Shown piece by piece: positions 8,216 to 16,376 of a DNA stretch of 42,320 bases (its first letter is position 1; the number at the start of each line of letters is the position of its first letter). This stretch comes from Allobosea psychrotolerans (GTDB lineage Bacteria > Pseudomonadota > Alphaproteobacteria > Rhizobiales > Beijerinckiaceae): assembly GCF_002917105.1 (NCBI RefSeq), contig NZ_PQFZ01000032.1, forward strand, positions 1 through 42,320, in the 5' to 3' direction. The notes below the pieces were generated by a model. The model had not been told where the DNA came from. It made no database searches and worked only from the letters and a program-made list of their open reading frames with translations. The position numbers and the translations under genes were made by a program.

Positions 8216-9382
8216 ATGACCGACTCTGCCAAACCCACCTTCTACGAATTTTTCGCTGGTGGGGGGATGGCTCGCGCCGGCCTCGGCCACGATTGGGAAT
8301 GCGTTTTCTCAAACGATTTCGACTTTAAGAAGGGTGCGGCTTACCAGTCCAACTGGGACAAGGACGGGCAGACCGTCCTTAAGGTCGGCGACATCCGCAA
8401 GGTCGCGGTGAGCGAGTTGCCGGGCGTTGCTGATCTCGCATGGGCATCCTTCCCGTGCCAAGACCTGTCGCTGGCCGGCGGCGGCGCTGGGCTCCGGGGC
8501 GAGCGCTCCGGGACGTTTTATCCGTTCTGGGACATCGTGAAGCTTCTGATCGCTGAGGGCCGCGCCCCTCGCGTAGTCGCACTCGAGAACGTCACCGGTA
8601 CGCTGACCAGCCACAGCGGGAAGGATTTCGAGGCGATCTGCCAGACTTTTGCCGAAACCGGCTACCGCTACGGCGCTCTAGTAATTGACGCCGCTCTGTT
8701 CGTGCCGCATTCCCGTCCACGTCTGTTCGTCGTCGGTGTCCGCGATGATGTCGAGGTCGAGGAAGCCATGGTGTCCCCGGGACCAATTGAGCCCTTCCAC
8801 ACGCGCGGCCTGCAGGCGGCATACGACCGGATCAACGACGATGCCAAGGCAAAGTGGTTGTGGTGGAATATGCCCACACCGCGGCATCGCAACACGGTAT
8901 TCGCGGACCTGATCGAGGACGAGCCGAAAAGCGTGCACTGGCACACAGCTGCCGAGACAACGAAGCTACTCGGCCAAATGTCGCCGATCAATCTGGCGAA
9001 GGTTGAAGCCGCCAAGCGCGCCGGGCGTCGTATGGTCGGCACCGTTTACAAGCGAACGCGCGTCGAGGACGGAACGAAGCACCAGCGAGCCGAGGTGCGC
9101 TTCGACGATTTGGCCGGCTGCCTCCGCACCCCGGCCGGCGGCTCGTCGCGCCAGGTGATCGTCGTGGTTGACGAAAATCGCATCCGCTCACGCCTGATCT
9201 CCTCCCGCGAGACCGCGCGGCTGATGGGGTTGGATGAGGATTACGTGCTGCCAAAGAACTACAACGAGGCCTACCACCTCACCGGCGATGGCGTTGTTGT
9301 GCCGGTGGTGAGCCATTTGGCCCGGTACATCATCGAGCCGCTTCTCAAGCGCTTCAGGTCCAAGGACTTCGCTGCGGCATGA
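8216..9382 (+). CDS. DNA (cytosine-5) methyltransferase
   Basis: This 388-aa enzyme has the ordered C5-methyltransferase motifs. Motif I is FYEFFAGGGMARAGLG (residues 9-24, S-adenosylmethionine binding). Motif IV is PCQDLSLAG (80-88, with catalytic C81). Motif VI is ENV (124-126). A motif VIII-like SRPRLFVVGVR lies at 166-176. Near the C-terminus RLMGLDEDYVLP and TGDGVVVPVVSHLAR correspond to motifs IX-X. It methylates cytosine at carbon 5 in a short DNA sequence that cannot be read from the protein. I chose ATG 8216, and ATG 8192 is an alternative. Its stop overlaps the next start (ATGA at 9379), making it first in a four-gene operon with a GIY-YIG nuclease and Vsr. It probably protects host DNA. 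Confidence 0.95.
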   Translation: MTDSAKPTFYEFFAGGGMARAGLGHDWECVFSNDFDFKKGAAYQSNWDKDGQTVLKVGDIRKVAVSELPGVADLAWASFPCQDLSLAGGGAGLRGERSGTFYPFWDIVKLLIAEGRAPRVVALENVTGTLTSHSGKDFEAICQTFAETGYRYGALVIDAALFVPHSRPRLFVVGVRDDVEVEEAMVSPGPIEPFHTRGLQAAYDRINDDAKAKWLWWNMPTPRHRNTVFADLIEDEPKSVHWHTAAETTKLLGQMSPINLAKVEAAKRAGRRMVGTVYKRTRVEDGTKHQRAEVRFDDLAGCLRTPAGGSSRQVIVVVDENRIRSRLISSRETARLMGLDEDYVLPKNYNEAYHLTGDGVVVPVVSHLARYIIEPLLKRFRSKDFAAA

Positions 9383-10236
9383 GCGTCATCCCCTGCGAAC
9401 AAAACGCTGATCTACGTGACCAGATCGAAAAGTTCGCAGAGGTCCTCAAAACTCAGTCTCACCTGCTCGGCGAACATGGACTGGACGAGAAGGAGTTCTA
9501 CAACTCCGGGCTTTTCAGGGGCGCAATTGAGCGCATCCGCGGTCAGTACTCAGCGACGATGCGTCCGAAGCGCGAGTTTGTGCAGCACGTCCTGAACCAC
9601 ATGGAGGACGCCGGCCTGATCGAGGGCTGGGATTTGAGCGAGGCAGCGGAGCGCAGCGACTATTGGGTGCGCCTACCACGAGGCCGGAACGCTGTCATAG
9701 CGCTGACCGGAGGCATGGATGGGAACAACGTCACGCTGTTCGAGCGCCCTGTGTCTGCCGACGAATTCATCATTTGGAGCATCATGACCAACGCCGCCGG
9801 CGATCCACGGCGCAACGCTTGGTCGGGCATTCACACCAGGCTGTCGGCGGAGATAATAGCCCGCGACCAGCAGGTCGATGGAGTGATCGTGTGGGACATG
9901 GTTTGCGCCACACTGGGGCGGCCATGCCCCAAGATCATGAGCGAAGTCGAATCTAGACTCACCGACGTCGGGCCTTTCCGCGTCCCACCACCTTGCATTT
10001 ACATGTTTCCAGCTATCGTGCCTGGCGGTGCGGTGACGAAGGTAATGGCGCAGCAGGTCGCCGACGTGACGCTGCTACAAGCTTTTCACAACTGCTTCCG
10101 CGGCCGGGACGACGAGTTAAACTTCGTAGATTTTGAGATCCAGCTCGCCGGTAGCGAAACCTGGCGCAAGACGACCATTACCCGCGCGGGTATAGTCCAA
10201 GTCGAATCGGAGATGATGCCGATCCGGAGGGGCTAG
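9379..10236 (+). CDS. Unrecognised protein of the methyltransferase-GIY-YIG operon
   Basis: I do not recognise this 285-aa protein. The N-terminal third (about 1-95) is helical and charged. The middle has ALTGGMDGNNVTLFERPVSA and a striking stretch, RDQQVDGVIVWDMVCATLGR (about residues 155-174), in which acidic residues flank a hydrophobic strand. The end, ELNFVDFEIQLAGSETWRKT, is strand-rich. A restriction subunit or DNA-recognition protein is possible, but no complete catalytic motif can be assigned. It lies between the methyltransferase (ATGA overlap) and the nuclease (stop and start share one base), so it is probably made in proportion to both. No signal peptide or membrane segment is seen. 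Confidence 0.85.
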   Translation: MSVIPCEQNADLRDQIEKFAEVLKTQSHLLGEHGLDEKEFYNSGLFRGAIERIRGQYSATMRPKREFVQHVLNHMEDAGLIEGWDLSEAAERSDYWVRLPRGRNAVIALTGGMDGNNVTLFERPVSADEFIIWSIMTNAAGDPRRNAWSGIHTRLSAEIIARDQQVDGVIVWDMVCATLGRPCPKIMSEVESRLTDVGPFRVPPPCIYMFPAIVPGGAVTKVMAQQVADVTLLQAFHNCFRGRDDELNFVDFEIQLAGSETWRKTTITRAGIVQVESEMMPIRRG

Positions 10237-10985
10237 TGGCGAAGAAACCAAGCGCGGTGGATGACGCAGTCAAGCGGCCGCCATTGGAGACCGACGAGCT
10301 ACGCAAGGGGATACGTTCCTTCTTCCATGAGACGGACTATGATGATCCTAGCGGCATCAAGAAGAAGGTCGGCAGCTACACGTGGGGCGTCTACGCGTTC
10401 TACGACTACGACGGCGAGCCCATCTACGTCGGGCAGACCAAGGAGAAGTTGAGCGGACGGGTCGGAAGGCACATGACGAATCAGCGTACTGACGCCGTCG
10501 CAATGTCTGTGCTCGACCCCTTCGAAGTAGCCGAGATCGAGGTCTGGCCCTTGCCGCACTTCGAAGGGGTGAACAAGAAACACCCTGATTTTAAAATGGC
10601 GAAAGCTACTCTCGACGCCCTTGAGCATATGGTTTTCACGCGGCTGCGCAGCGAGAGTAAATTCAAAGCGATACTCAATGAGAAAGACCCACCACGCCCC
10701 ACAGTGGCAATCAATGAACCGCCATCCGTGCGAGGCAGCATCGTATCAGATACCATCCGAGAATTGCGCAGCCATCCGGATACCCGCCTAGCCCGCCGAG
10801 CTATGATTATGTCGAAGCTGGCGCAGGTCATCTCCGAGCGCGAGGTTAAAATGGGACTGCGACGGGTACTAGTGACACAAACCAAGCGGCTGCGCTGGCT
10901 TGCCGAGCGTCGCTTCGAGAGCTTGGGTGGCGAGAGCGAAGTCGAGGTCGGGCCGGAGAATGACGACGAAGTCGAAGGCGGTTAG
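10236..10985 (+). CDS. GIY-YIG family nuclease
   Basis: This 249-aa protein contains a GIY-YIG nuclease domain at about residues 47-155. The first strand has W50-GVY and the second IYVGQ (63-67). The helix GRVGRHM supplies the arginine and histidine, the glutamate is in LDALEHMVF (E130), and the asparagine is in ILNEKDPP (N148). All expected catalytic positions are present. Restriction enzymes such as Eco29kI and Cfr42I use this fold, so with a cytosine methyltransferase in the same operon it is the likely cutting subunit. The C-terminal 90 residues are helical and basic, then acidic, and may bind DNA. The GTG start shares a base with the preceding TAG and follows GGAGGGG by a few bases. Confidence 0.9.
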   Translation: MAKKPSAVDDAVKRPPLETDELRKGIRSFFHETDYDDPSGIKKKVGSYTWGVYAFYDYDGEPIYVGQTKEKLSGRVGRHMTNQRTDAVAMSVLDPFEVAEIEVWPLPHFEGVNKKHPDFKMAKATLDALEHMVFTRLRSESKFKAILNEKDPPRPTVAINEPPSVRGSIVSDTIRELRSHPDTRLARRAMIMSKLAQVISEREVKMGLRRVLVTQTKRLRWLAERRFESLGGESEVEVGPENDDEVEGG

Positions 10986-11385
10986 GGGTGGTCCTACCCG
11001 CAGCCAGATCATGCGAGCCGTCAGGTCCAAGGACACGACGCCCGAGATGATCGTGCGCCGGTTAGTACACGGGATGGGCTATCGATACCGCTTGCACCGT
11101 AAGGAACTGCCTGGCAATCCCGATCTGGTCTTTCCCGGCCGGCGCAAGATCGTCTTCGTCAACGGCTGCTTTTGGCATGGGCACGGCTGCCTTCGGGGCG
11201 CCCGGCAACCGAAGGCTAACGCAGACTATTGGCGCGCTAAGATCGGACGCAACGTCAAGCGCGACTGCGGCAACCTGCAGGCGCTTGAGAGTGCAGGATG
11301 GCAGGTGCTGACAGTGTGGGAGTGTGAAACCCCAAAAACCAGGCGTGATGCTTTAGAAGAAAAGCTGCAGTCGTTCCTCATGTAG
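10960..11385 (+). CDS. vsr: Very short patch repair endonuclease
   Basis: This 141-aa protein matches Vsr throughout. It has SQIMRAVRSKDTTPEMIVRR at the start, GYRYRLHRKELPGNPDLVFP with the catalytic aspartate D55, and then KIVFVNGCFWHGHGC and ADYWRAKIGRNVKRD. GWQVLTVWECE lies near the end. Vsr nicks DNA at T:G mismatches that arise when 5-methylcytosine is deaminated, so it usually accompanies a C5-methyltransferase, as here. The ATG at 10960 overlaps the end of the GIY-YIG gene by 26 bp. It is the last gene of the operon and faces the Z1 gene across a 48-bp gap. The ribosome-binding site is poor, and coupling to the upstream gene is likely. Confidence 0.95.
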   Translation: MTTKSKAVRGGPTRSQIMRAVRSKDTTPEMIVRRLVHGMGYRYRLHRKELPGNPDLVFPGRRKIVFVNGCFWHGHGCLRGARQPKANADYWRAKIGRNVKRDCGNLQALESAGWQVLTVWECETPKTRRDALEEKLQSFLM

Positions 11386-11433
11386 CACGGCGCGACGCCT
11401 GCTTCCTTCAACGCCAAGCTATTTATTCAACAC

Positions 11434-13764
11434 TCAGCTTGCCACCTTTGTTGCGAAAACGCAGGGTTCGGCGTCGGTCGGAGCAGCGAAGAGCGGCCAC
11501 CAGAACTTGTGTGCGGTCCAGCCCAGCTCCCGGCCACCTTCCTGTTGGAGCAGGATTAGCGCCGGCTTGGAGCGAGGTTCGTCGAGCACCTTCCTGCGTA
11601 GGGCCGTGCCGAGGATCGAACGCCCCGACTTGTCGCCCGAACCGGCCCGCGACAGCTTTCTACCGGTCTCGGCGTAGATCAATATCTTGCCGTCTCCACC
11701 CTGCGCCACATCGGCATAGTAATCGATCAAGCCGCGCATGGCGTCCCACTCGAACTCCACCGTATCGAATTCCATGCTCTTTTCGATGACATCGACGATG
11801 GCAATGGCGGTTTTGCGGTCAACGGTGACGTAACTCTCGGTGTCACGCCACTCTGGTTTGATCAGGCAATCGAGCTCGGCCTGGATTTTGGCCATCGTCG
11901 AGCCGCCCTTGGTCTGGAAATCGCTGGGCAAAAGCATGTCGCTGGGCGAGACGGCGACGACGTCGCTTAGCAGCACTTTATTAGGCGCGCAGGGGCGCAC
12001 GCGGCGGGAGGCATCCGCCTGAATGAACACCACGCCGGCATCATGAGCGCCGGTCTGGAAAGCGTTGCGGAGCGAACCCTCGAGGGCGTTGATGGTGTAG
12101 AGCCGATCGTAGACTGCCCGCGATGTGTAAAACCGGGTGACAGCGAGATCACGACGATCGCGGTTGCCGTACATGCGGGAGTGCTGCAGCACGGTGTCAG
12201 CCTGCATCGTCTTCGGATTGCGCCCGTAGTAAAACGAGATCAGGTTCGGGATCGTGATGCCGCGGTCAAGGATATTGCCGCCCACCCAAATGTTGTAGGG
12301 TGTGCGCAGCTTCAGTTCCGCATTAGCGTCCAGCAAGGCCATGACGTCGGTGTCCGAGTTGACCTTCTCCACCGCGACGTCGTCGCTCTGGAGGGCGTCG
12401 ATGAAGGCGTCGAAGGCCTCATCTCGCGGCGGCATTTTGCCCTTATCGGCAAATACCGATGCCTCCAGGTCGTCATAGGCGGCGTCGAAGAGGGGGCGCA
12501 GTTGCGCCGGATCGTTCTCGGCGGCGTCCACAATGGCGCGAAATATCCAGTCGATCACCTGGTCTTGCCAGGCGTGCGCAGCGCGAGCGATATCGTTGTG
12601 GATCACCATCGCGTATTTTTTCGCGCGCTCCCCGCCCTCGCGCTGCTGCCAGCGGCGCACGCCGACCGCGACGACAAAGGTGATAATGGCACGGCGCAGA
12701 CCGGTGAGGTTGTCCGTCTCGAGGACGTTGCTTGCACTGATGCGGCGCTTGTCGGAGCGACGAAGAGCCTCCTGCTCCTGTTCTGCGACCTCGACGATTA
12801 GCTTGGACCGAGGATCGTCCCCCTCGAAGGAGCCGAAATAATCGTCGCCACCGACGTAGCCGGAATGAATGGGCAGCAGCTTGGTGAACGCCGGACGCTT
12901 CGGCTTGAATACGTAGTTGGTGTTCGCCGCGTCGTAGTCCTCGGGCTGAAGGTAAAGCGAGTACGGAGTGGCCGTAACCTGCAGGAAGGCTATGCCCGTG
13001 GCCATGTCTCTGAGTTGATCAATCTGATCCGCGATAGTGCCCTGATTCACACCAGGGTTACCTGCCTTGCGGACGAAGCGAACGCTGGCAAGGTCGGCCT
13101 CATCGTCAATGAGTAGTACCCTGCGTTTCTGCAGGTCCTCGTGCGCTTCAATGAATTCGATCAACTTGTCGAGATTCCGCGCCTGCTTCTTGGCAACGAT
13201 AACCACCTTCCGACGCAGCTCGCTACGACGTAGCGTTCCCGGCAGGTTCATGATGTCAACCACCAAAAACTCATCGTCCGCAATGAATTCCGCAAAGTCG
13301 CTTTCGAGGCGACGGACGGTCTGAGCCGACAGCGTCTTAGTGCCCTTAGTCAGGACGATTGCTATGTCGAAGCCACGATCGAAGGCTTTGGCGATGACGC
13401 CTACGAATCCGCGCGTCTTGCCCGACTGTATCCTACCCAAAAGCATTCCCGGCTTTTCCCCGCTGGTGGACGCGCTCTCAAGTTCAACGACGATCTCCTC
13501 GATGCAGGTCGAGAGAGCCTCGTCGTCGTTCCGGAAGCTCTTGAGCCGCGAGTAATAGGATGATGATTCTTTGAGGGTGCCCAGTTTACGATTGTTGCGC
13601 TTGAGCCAAGCGCGAATCTGAGTACGCCGAAAGACGGGACCGGACGCCAGCTCCTTGAGGGGCTGCGGAAAATCGGACGAGCGGACCCGCCAATTAGCGA
13701 CGGCCTGCGCGCTAACGCCCGCCATCGTCGCAATTTCGCTGATGCCGACCAGATCGTACTCCAT
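11434..13764 (-). CDS. Z1-domain ATPase/helicase with N-terminal helix-turn-helix
   Basis: This 776-aa protein has a Walker A GRIQSGKT (residues 110-117), a Walker B LLIDDEAD (217-224), VTATPYSLYL near 263 (motif III-like), and the Z1 signature GGNILDRGITIPNLISFYYG (495-514) with DTVLQHSRMYGNR (523-535). Z1 proteins are helicase-like ATPases of bacterial restriction and defence clusters. Residues 1-60 form a separate AlpA/MerR-like helix-turn-helix (ISEIATMAGVSAQAVANW, then SGPVFRRTQIRAWLKR), which is not part of the usual Z1 core. I chose ATG 13764 because GAGGTG lies about nine bases upstream. A GTG at 13809 is the alternative. It converges on vsr and is divergent from the 577-aa nuclease-like gene. 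Confidence 0.92.
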   Translation of the reverse strand: MEYDLVGISEIATMAGVSAQAVANWRVRSSDFPQPLKELASGPVFRRTQIRAWLKRNNRKLGTLKESSSYYSRLKSFRNDDEALSTCIEEIVVELESASTSGEKPGMLLGRIQSGKTRGFVGVIAKAFDRGFDIAIVLTKGTKTLSAQTVRRLESDFAEFIADDEFLVVDIMNLPGTLRRSELRRKVVIVAKKQARNLDKLIEFIEAHEDLQKRRVLLIDDEADLASVRFVRKAGNPGVNQGTIADQIDQLRDMATGIAFLQVTATPYSLYLQPEDYDAANTNYVFKPKRPAFTKLLPIHSGYVGGDDYFGSFEGDDPRSKLIVEVAEQEQEALRRSDKRRISASNVLETDNLTGLRRAIITFVVAVGVRRWQQREGGERAKKYAMVIHNDIARAAHAWQDQVIDWIFRAIVDAAENDPAQLRPLFDAAYDDLEASVFADKGKMPPRDEAFDAFIDALQSDDVAVEKVNSDTDVMALLDANAELKLRTPYNIWVGGNILDRGITIPNLISFYYGRNPKTMQADTVLQHSRMYGNRDRRDLAVTRFYTSRAVYDRLYTINALEGSLRNAFQTGAHDAGVVFIQADASRRVRPCAPNKVLLSDVVAVSPSDMLLPSDFQTKGGSTMAKIQAELDCLIKPEWRDTESYVTVDRKTAIAIVDVIEKSMEFDTVEFEWDAMRGLIDYYADVAQGGDGKILIYAETGRKLSRAGSGDKSGRSILGTALRRKVLDEPRSKPALILLQQEGGRELGWTAHKFWWPLFAAPTDAEPCVFATKVAS

Positions 13765-13995
13765 GGCGAAGACACCTCTGTGTATGATTGTCACATACGT
13801 GTAGATCACTCACACCGGCAATGTCAACAACTGTGACATCGTGCGGGATTATCTGTGGCCAAACTTTACGAAGCGACTTGTGTCGCCAGATTGGGCTAGC
13901 TCTGCATCACTTGCGTCCGAAACTCGATCTCCGGACGATCACGCATAACGGAGTCGGCAGATGCACGCGCTCAGCACAATGTTCGATGGAGAGGC
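13765..13995. promoter_or_regulatory. Divergent promoter region of the Z1 and nuclease genes
   Basis: On the reverse strand TTGACA (13822-13827) is followed after 18 bp by TACACG, a plausible promoter for the Z1 gene. Just downstream lies GTATG-N7-CATAC (13782-13798), a dyad between promoter and start codon. The helix-turn-helix on the Z1 protein may bind here. The region also must hold the promoter for the rightward gene, which I cannot place. Confidence 0.4.
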
Positions 13996-15729
13996 ATGCA
14001 CCTAATGGCTGACGATCTGCGGGAGTTCTACGATTGCCTCAACCGTGAGGAGGCGGACCTCGCGGCCAATATCGCCACCGACGGCCTGGGCCTACTGATG
14101 CGGGTCGCGATCAACGAGCTCGACCTCAACTTTGAGCGAGTGGGTCGAGGCGATGAGATAGGAGATGCAGATCACGAGCGGGAGTACGTCATGCGCATCG
14201 GCGTGATTCGCATCATCAAGCTGGCTATGCAGGCGCACCCACGGTTCGAGGCACCCACACTGACGTTTCAACGCAATATGACGTATTCTCTGCCGGTTCT
14301 ATCCTTGATCAGCAAGGCAGGAGCCATTGAGCACGGCCGACGGGTGGCGCAGAGCCTACGAGCGAAGTCGGGCCGGATAGAGAGGCTGAGCGACCGGTTC
14401 CGCATCGTCCTGCCCTCCAAGCTGACCGATCTTGAGCTTCATGAGCGTGAGCTGGACCGACATTATGTCGAGCAGCATCGAGAGATGTTTGCGAGAGGTT
14501 ACGAGGCGCTCGTAGATGCCCAGATAGGCGCGGAGGTAAGGTCGTTGCTCACCGAACTCGTTTATCCGTTCCATACTCACTTCATCGGCTATGAGGCCGA
14601 CCCCGTGCTCGACCTTTATTTCTTCGGGCACGCCTATAGCGAGATCCAGCTCTCCAAGGGCTTCGATACCTTCCATTTCTCCACAGTGTTCGGCGGCATG
14701 ACCTTCCAGCACTATAAATTGGCGGCGATGTTCATAGTGTCTGTGGGAATGAAGCACCGCGCGTTCGTCCGGGCACTGATGGAGAAGCAGTCCTCGATCC
14801 GGATCGAGGACGTCCTCACCGTGTCAGTCGCGACGACTGGCTTTCTCGAGGGCCTTCGAGATTTCATCAACCAATTTGGCGAGCAGCACGAGCACCATGT
14901 GCCGGTGACGGACGAAGGCGTTCGGATCATCTTCGACGTGCTCTCCGTGAGCCGGCGCAACTTGGCGCTGCTGGATCGGCCCGGCGCGCCTTTACCACCC
15001 TTGATCCAATGCTCCGATGACCATGTCATTAGACCCCTGGCCGGTGCGACTAGCGATGAGGTCATGCTGTTCCTTCTCAACTCGCTTCAGCACAGCTTCC
15101 CGAAGGACTACGACCGGGCTCAACGGTCGCGCGAAGGTGTGATGCAGCGAGCCGTCGAGGGGACTCTCCGGTCTGTACTTCCTGATCTTGAGTATCGAGG
15201 CAACATCAAGCTAAGGCGGGGCGGGAAAGACCTGACCGATCTCGATATGGTGATTGTCGAGCAGTCGACCGATCGCGTGGTGCTCATCCAGCTGAAGCAT
15301 CAGGACCCGTACGGCGCAGACTTGGCCACAATGCAGGCCCGGACCGGGCGGCTGAACCAGCAGGTCAGTGACTGGCTCCGTAAGGTGCGCTCGTGGCTCG
15401 CCGCTGCGAGCACATCCGAGCTGCGGGCGACGCTTCGGCTCCCGCCCTCTATGACGAGGCCAACAGTCAGCCTGCTGGTGTTGACGCGCCACTTCGCGCA
15501 TTCGCTTCGGCTAATCGTCGATGGTGACGATGTAGCCTTCTCCAATTGGCCTCAGCTAGCCACAGCGGCCGAACGCTTGCGGGAGAAGGAAGGTCCTGCC
15601 CACGGGATGGATGACCTAATTGCCGAGTTGAGAGGTCTGAGCGTTCCTGAAGAGGAACACTACCTCCCAGAGCCCCCGAGTGAATGGCGCGTGGGCGGCC
15701 TGCTCTTCACGATCGAGCAGGCGGAATAA
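13996..15729 (+). CDS. Large protein with a QxK-type PD-(D/E)XK nuclease domain
   Basis: This 577-aa protein is not one I recognise overall. Its C-terminal part has the pattern of an Mrr-like PD-(D/E)XK nuclease: an early glutamate in QRAVEGTLRSVLPD, then LTDLDMVIVE (D415, D417), then VVLIQLKHQ (Q432-L-K434), with a following helix rich in glutamine and arginine. The D...QxK variant is used by Mrr-type nucleases that cut modified or foreign DNA. Residues 1-380 are helical and contain HTHFIGYEADPVLDLYFFGH and STVFGGMTFQHYKLAAMFIV, possibly a sensor or effector-binding region. It is divergent from the Z1 gene across 231 bp. ATG 13996 and ATG 14005 are both possible starts. Confidence 0.85.
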   Translation: MHLMADDLREFYDCLNREEADLAANIATDGLGLLMRVAINELDLNFERVGRGDEIGDADHEREYVMRIGVIRIIKLAMQAHPRFEAPTLTFQRNMTYSLPVLSLISKAGAIEHGRRVAQSLRAKSGRIERLSDRFRIVLPSKLTDLELHERELDRHYVEQHREMFARGYEALVDAQIGAEVRSLLTELVYPFHTHFIGYEADPVLDLYFFGHAYSEIQLSKGFDTFHFSTVFGGMTFQHYKLAAMFIVSVGMKHRAFVRALMEKQSSIRIEDVLTVSVATTGFLEGLRDFINQFGEQHEHHVPVTDEGVRIIFDVLSVSRRNLALLDRPGAPLPPLIQCSDDHVIRPLAGATSDEVMLFLLNSLQHSFPKDYDRAQRSREGVMQRAVEGTLRSVLPDLEYRGNIKLRRGGKDLTDLDMVIVEQSTDRVVLIQLKHQDPYGADLATMQARTGRLNQQVSDWLRKVRSWLAAASTSELRATLRLPPSMTRPTVSLLVLTRHFAHSLRLIVDGDDVAFSNWPQLATAAERLREKEGPAHGMDDLIAELRGLSVPEEEHYLPEPPSEWRVGGLLFTIEQAE

Positions 15730-16376
15730 TCCGCGGTCTGAGCCAACACACCTGCCGCGCCAGCAAGGTTTGTAGTCTTATTCGCATGGAATGCTGCGGC
15801 CGGAAGCATTCGATCTTCCTAAGCTAGCTTTATCTCTTGCCCGACGGCCTGCGCGCCAACCAGCCGCCCAAAAGCAGACTCCCCACGACGTCGGCAAAGG
15901 GCCAGGAGCCGGCATGATCGAGCCCTTCGTTGCCGCAATCTGTGCTAATGAGACCTCGAAGGAGCCGCGGCGCAGCCGTCATCCTTGCAGACATGCCGGC
16001 CATGGCCGCGAACCTATCGAGTGGGCGTCGCACCAGCCCTGCGACAGGCGCGTCGGCGGCACCGGGATGCCGAACGGAGATGCCTGAGCGCCCTCCTCTC
16101 ATCGATACGGGCGAGCATCCCGAGCGATCAGCCCCAGAAGCCCGGCGCGCATGACCAGCGCGCCGCTTCGCCCGCCCCCGCCCAAGCCCCGCTCCCGGCC
16201 CCCGCGACCTCAACAATGCCGGCGACCTCGAACGCGGCTTCCAGGCCCATCGCGTCATAGATGGCGAGGCCTTCGTCGCACCGCCGCTCGGGCCCGGCCT
16301 CCCCGCCCATGCAGGATGCGGCTTGATGATGATGACGCCATCAAATCGCCGACGACCGGATCGTCCGAACTCCTCG
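15730..16376. other. Intergenic region at the right edge of the defence island
   Basis: There are 647 bases without a supportable gene. Long frames on the reverse strand are arginine/glycine/proline-rich and look like by-products of high GC. No integrase, tRNA, direct repeat or terminator is visible. GC content rises again from about 15840, consistent with a return to backbone DNA. Confidence 0.4.

Noticed and set aside
8216..15729. The island considered as a DISARM or BREX system
   Set aside because: No large helicase with DUF1998, no PLD-type nuclease, no PglZ or BrxC-like protein is present. Only the methyltransferase is shared in type.
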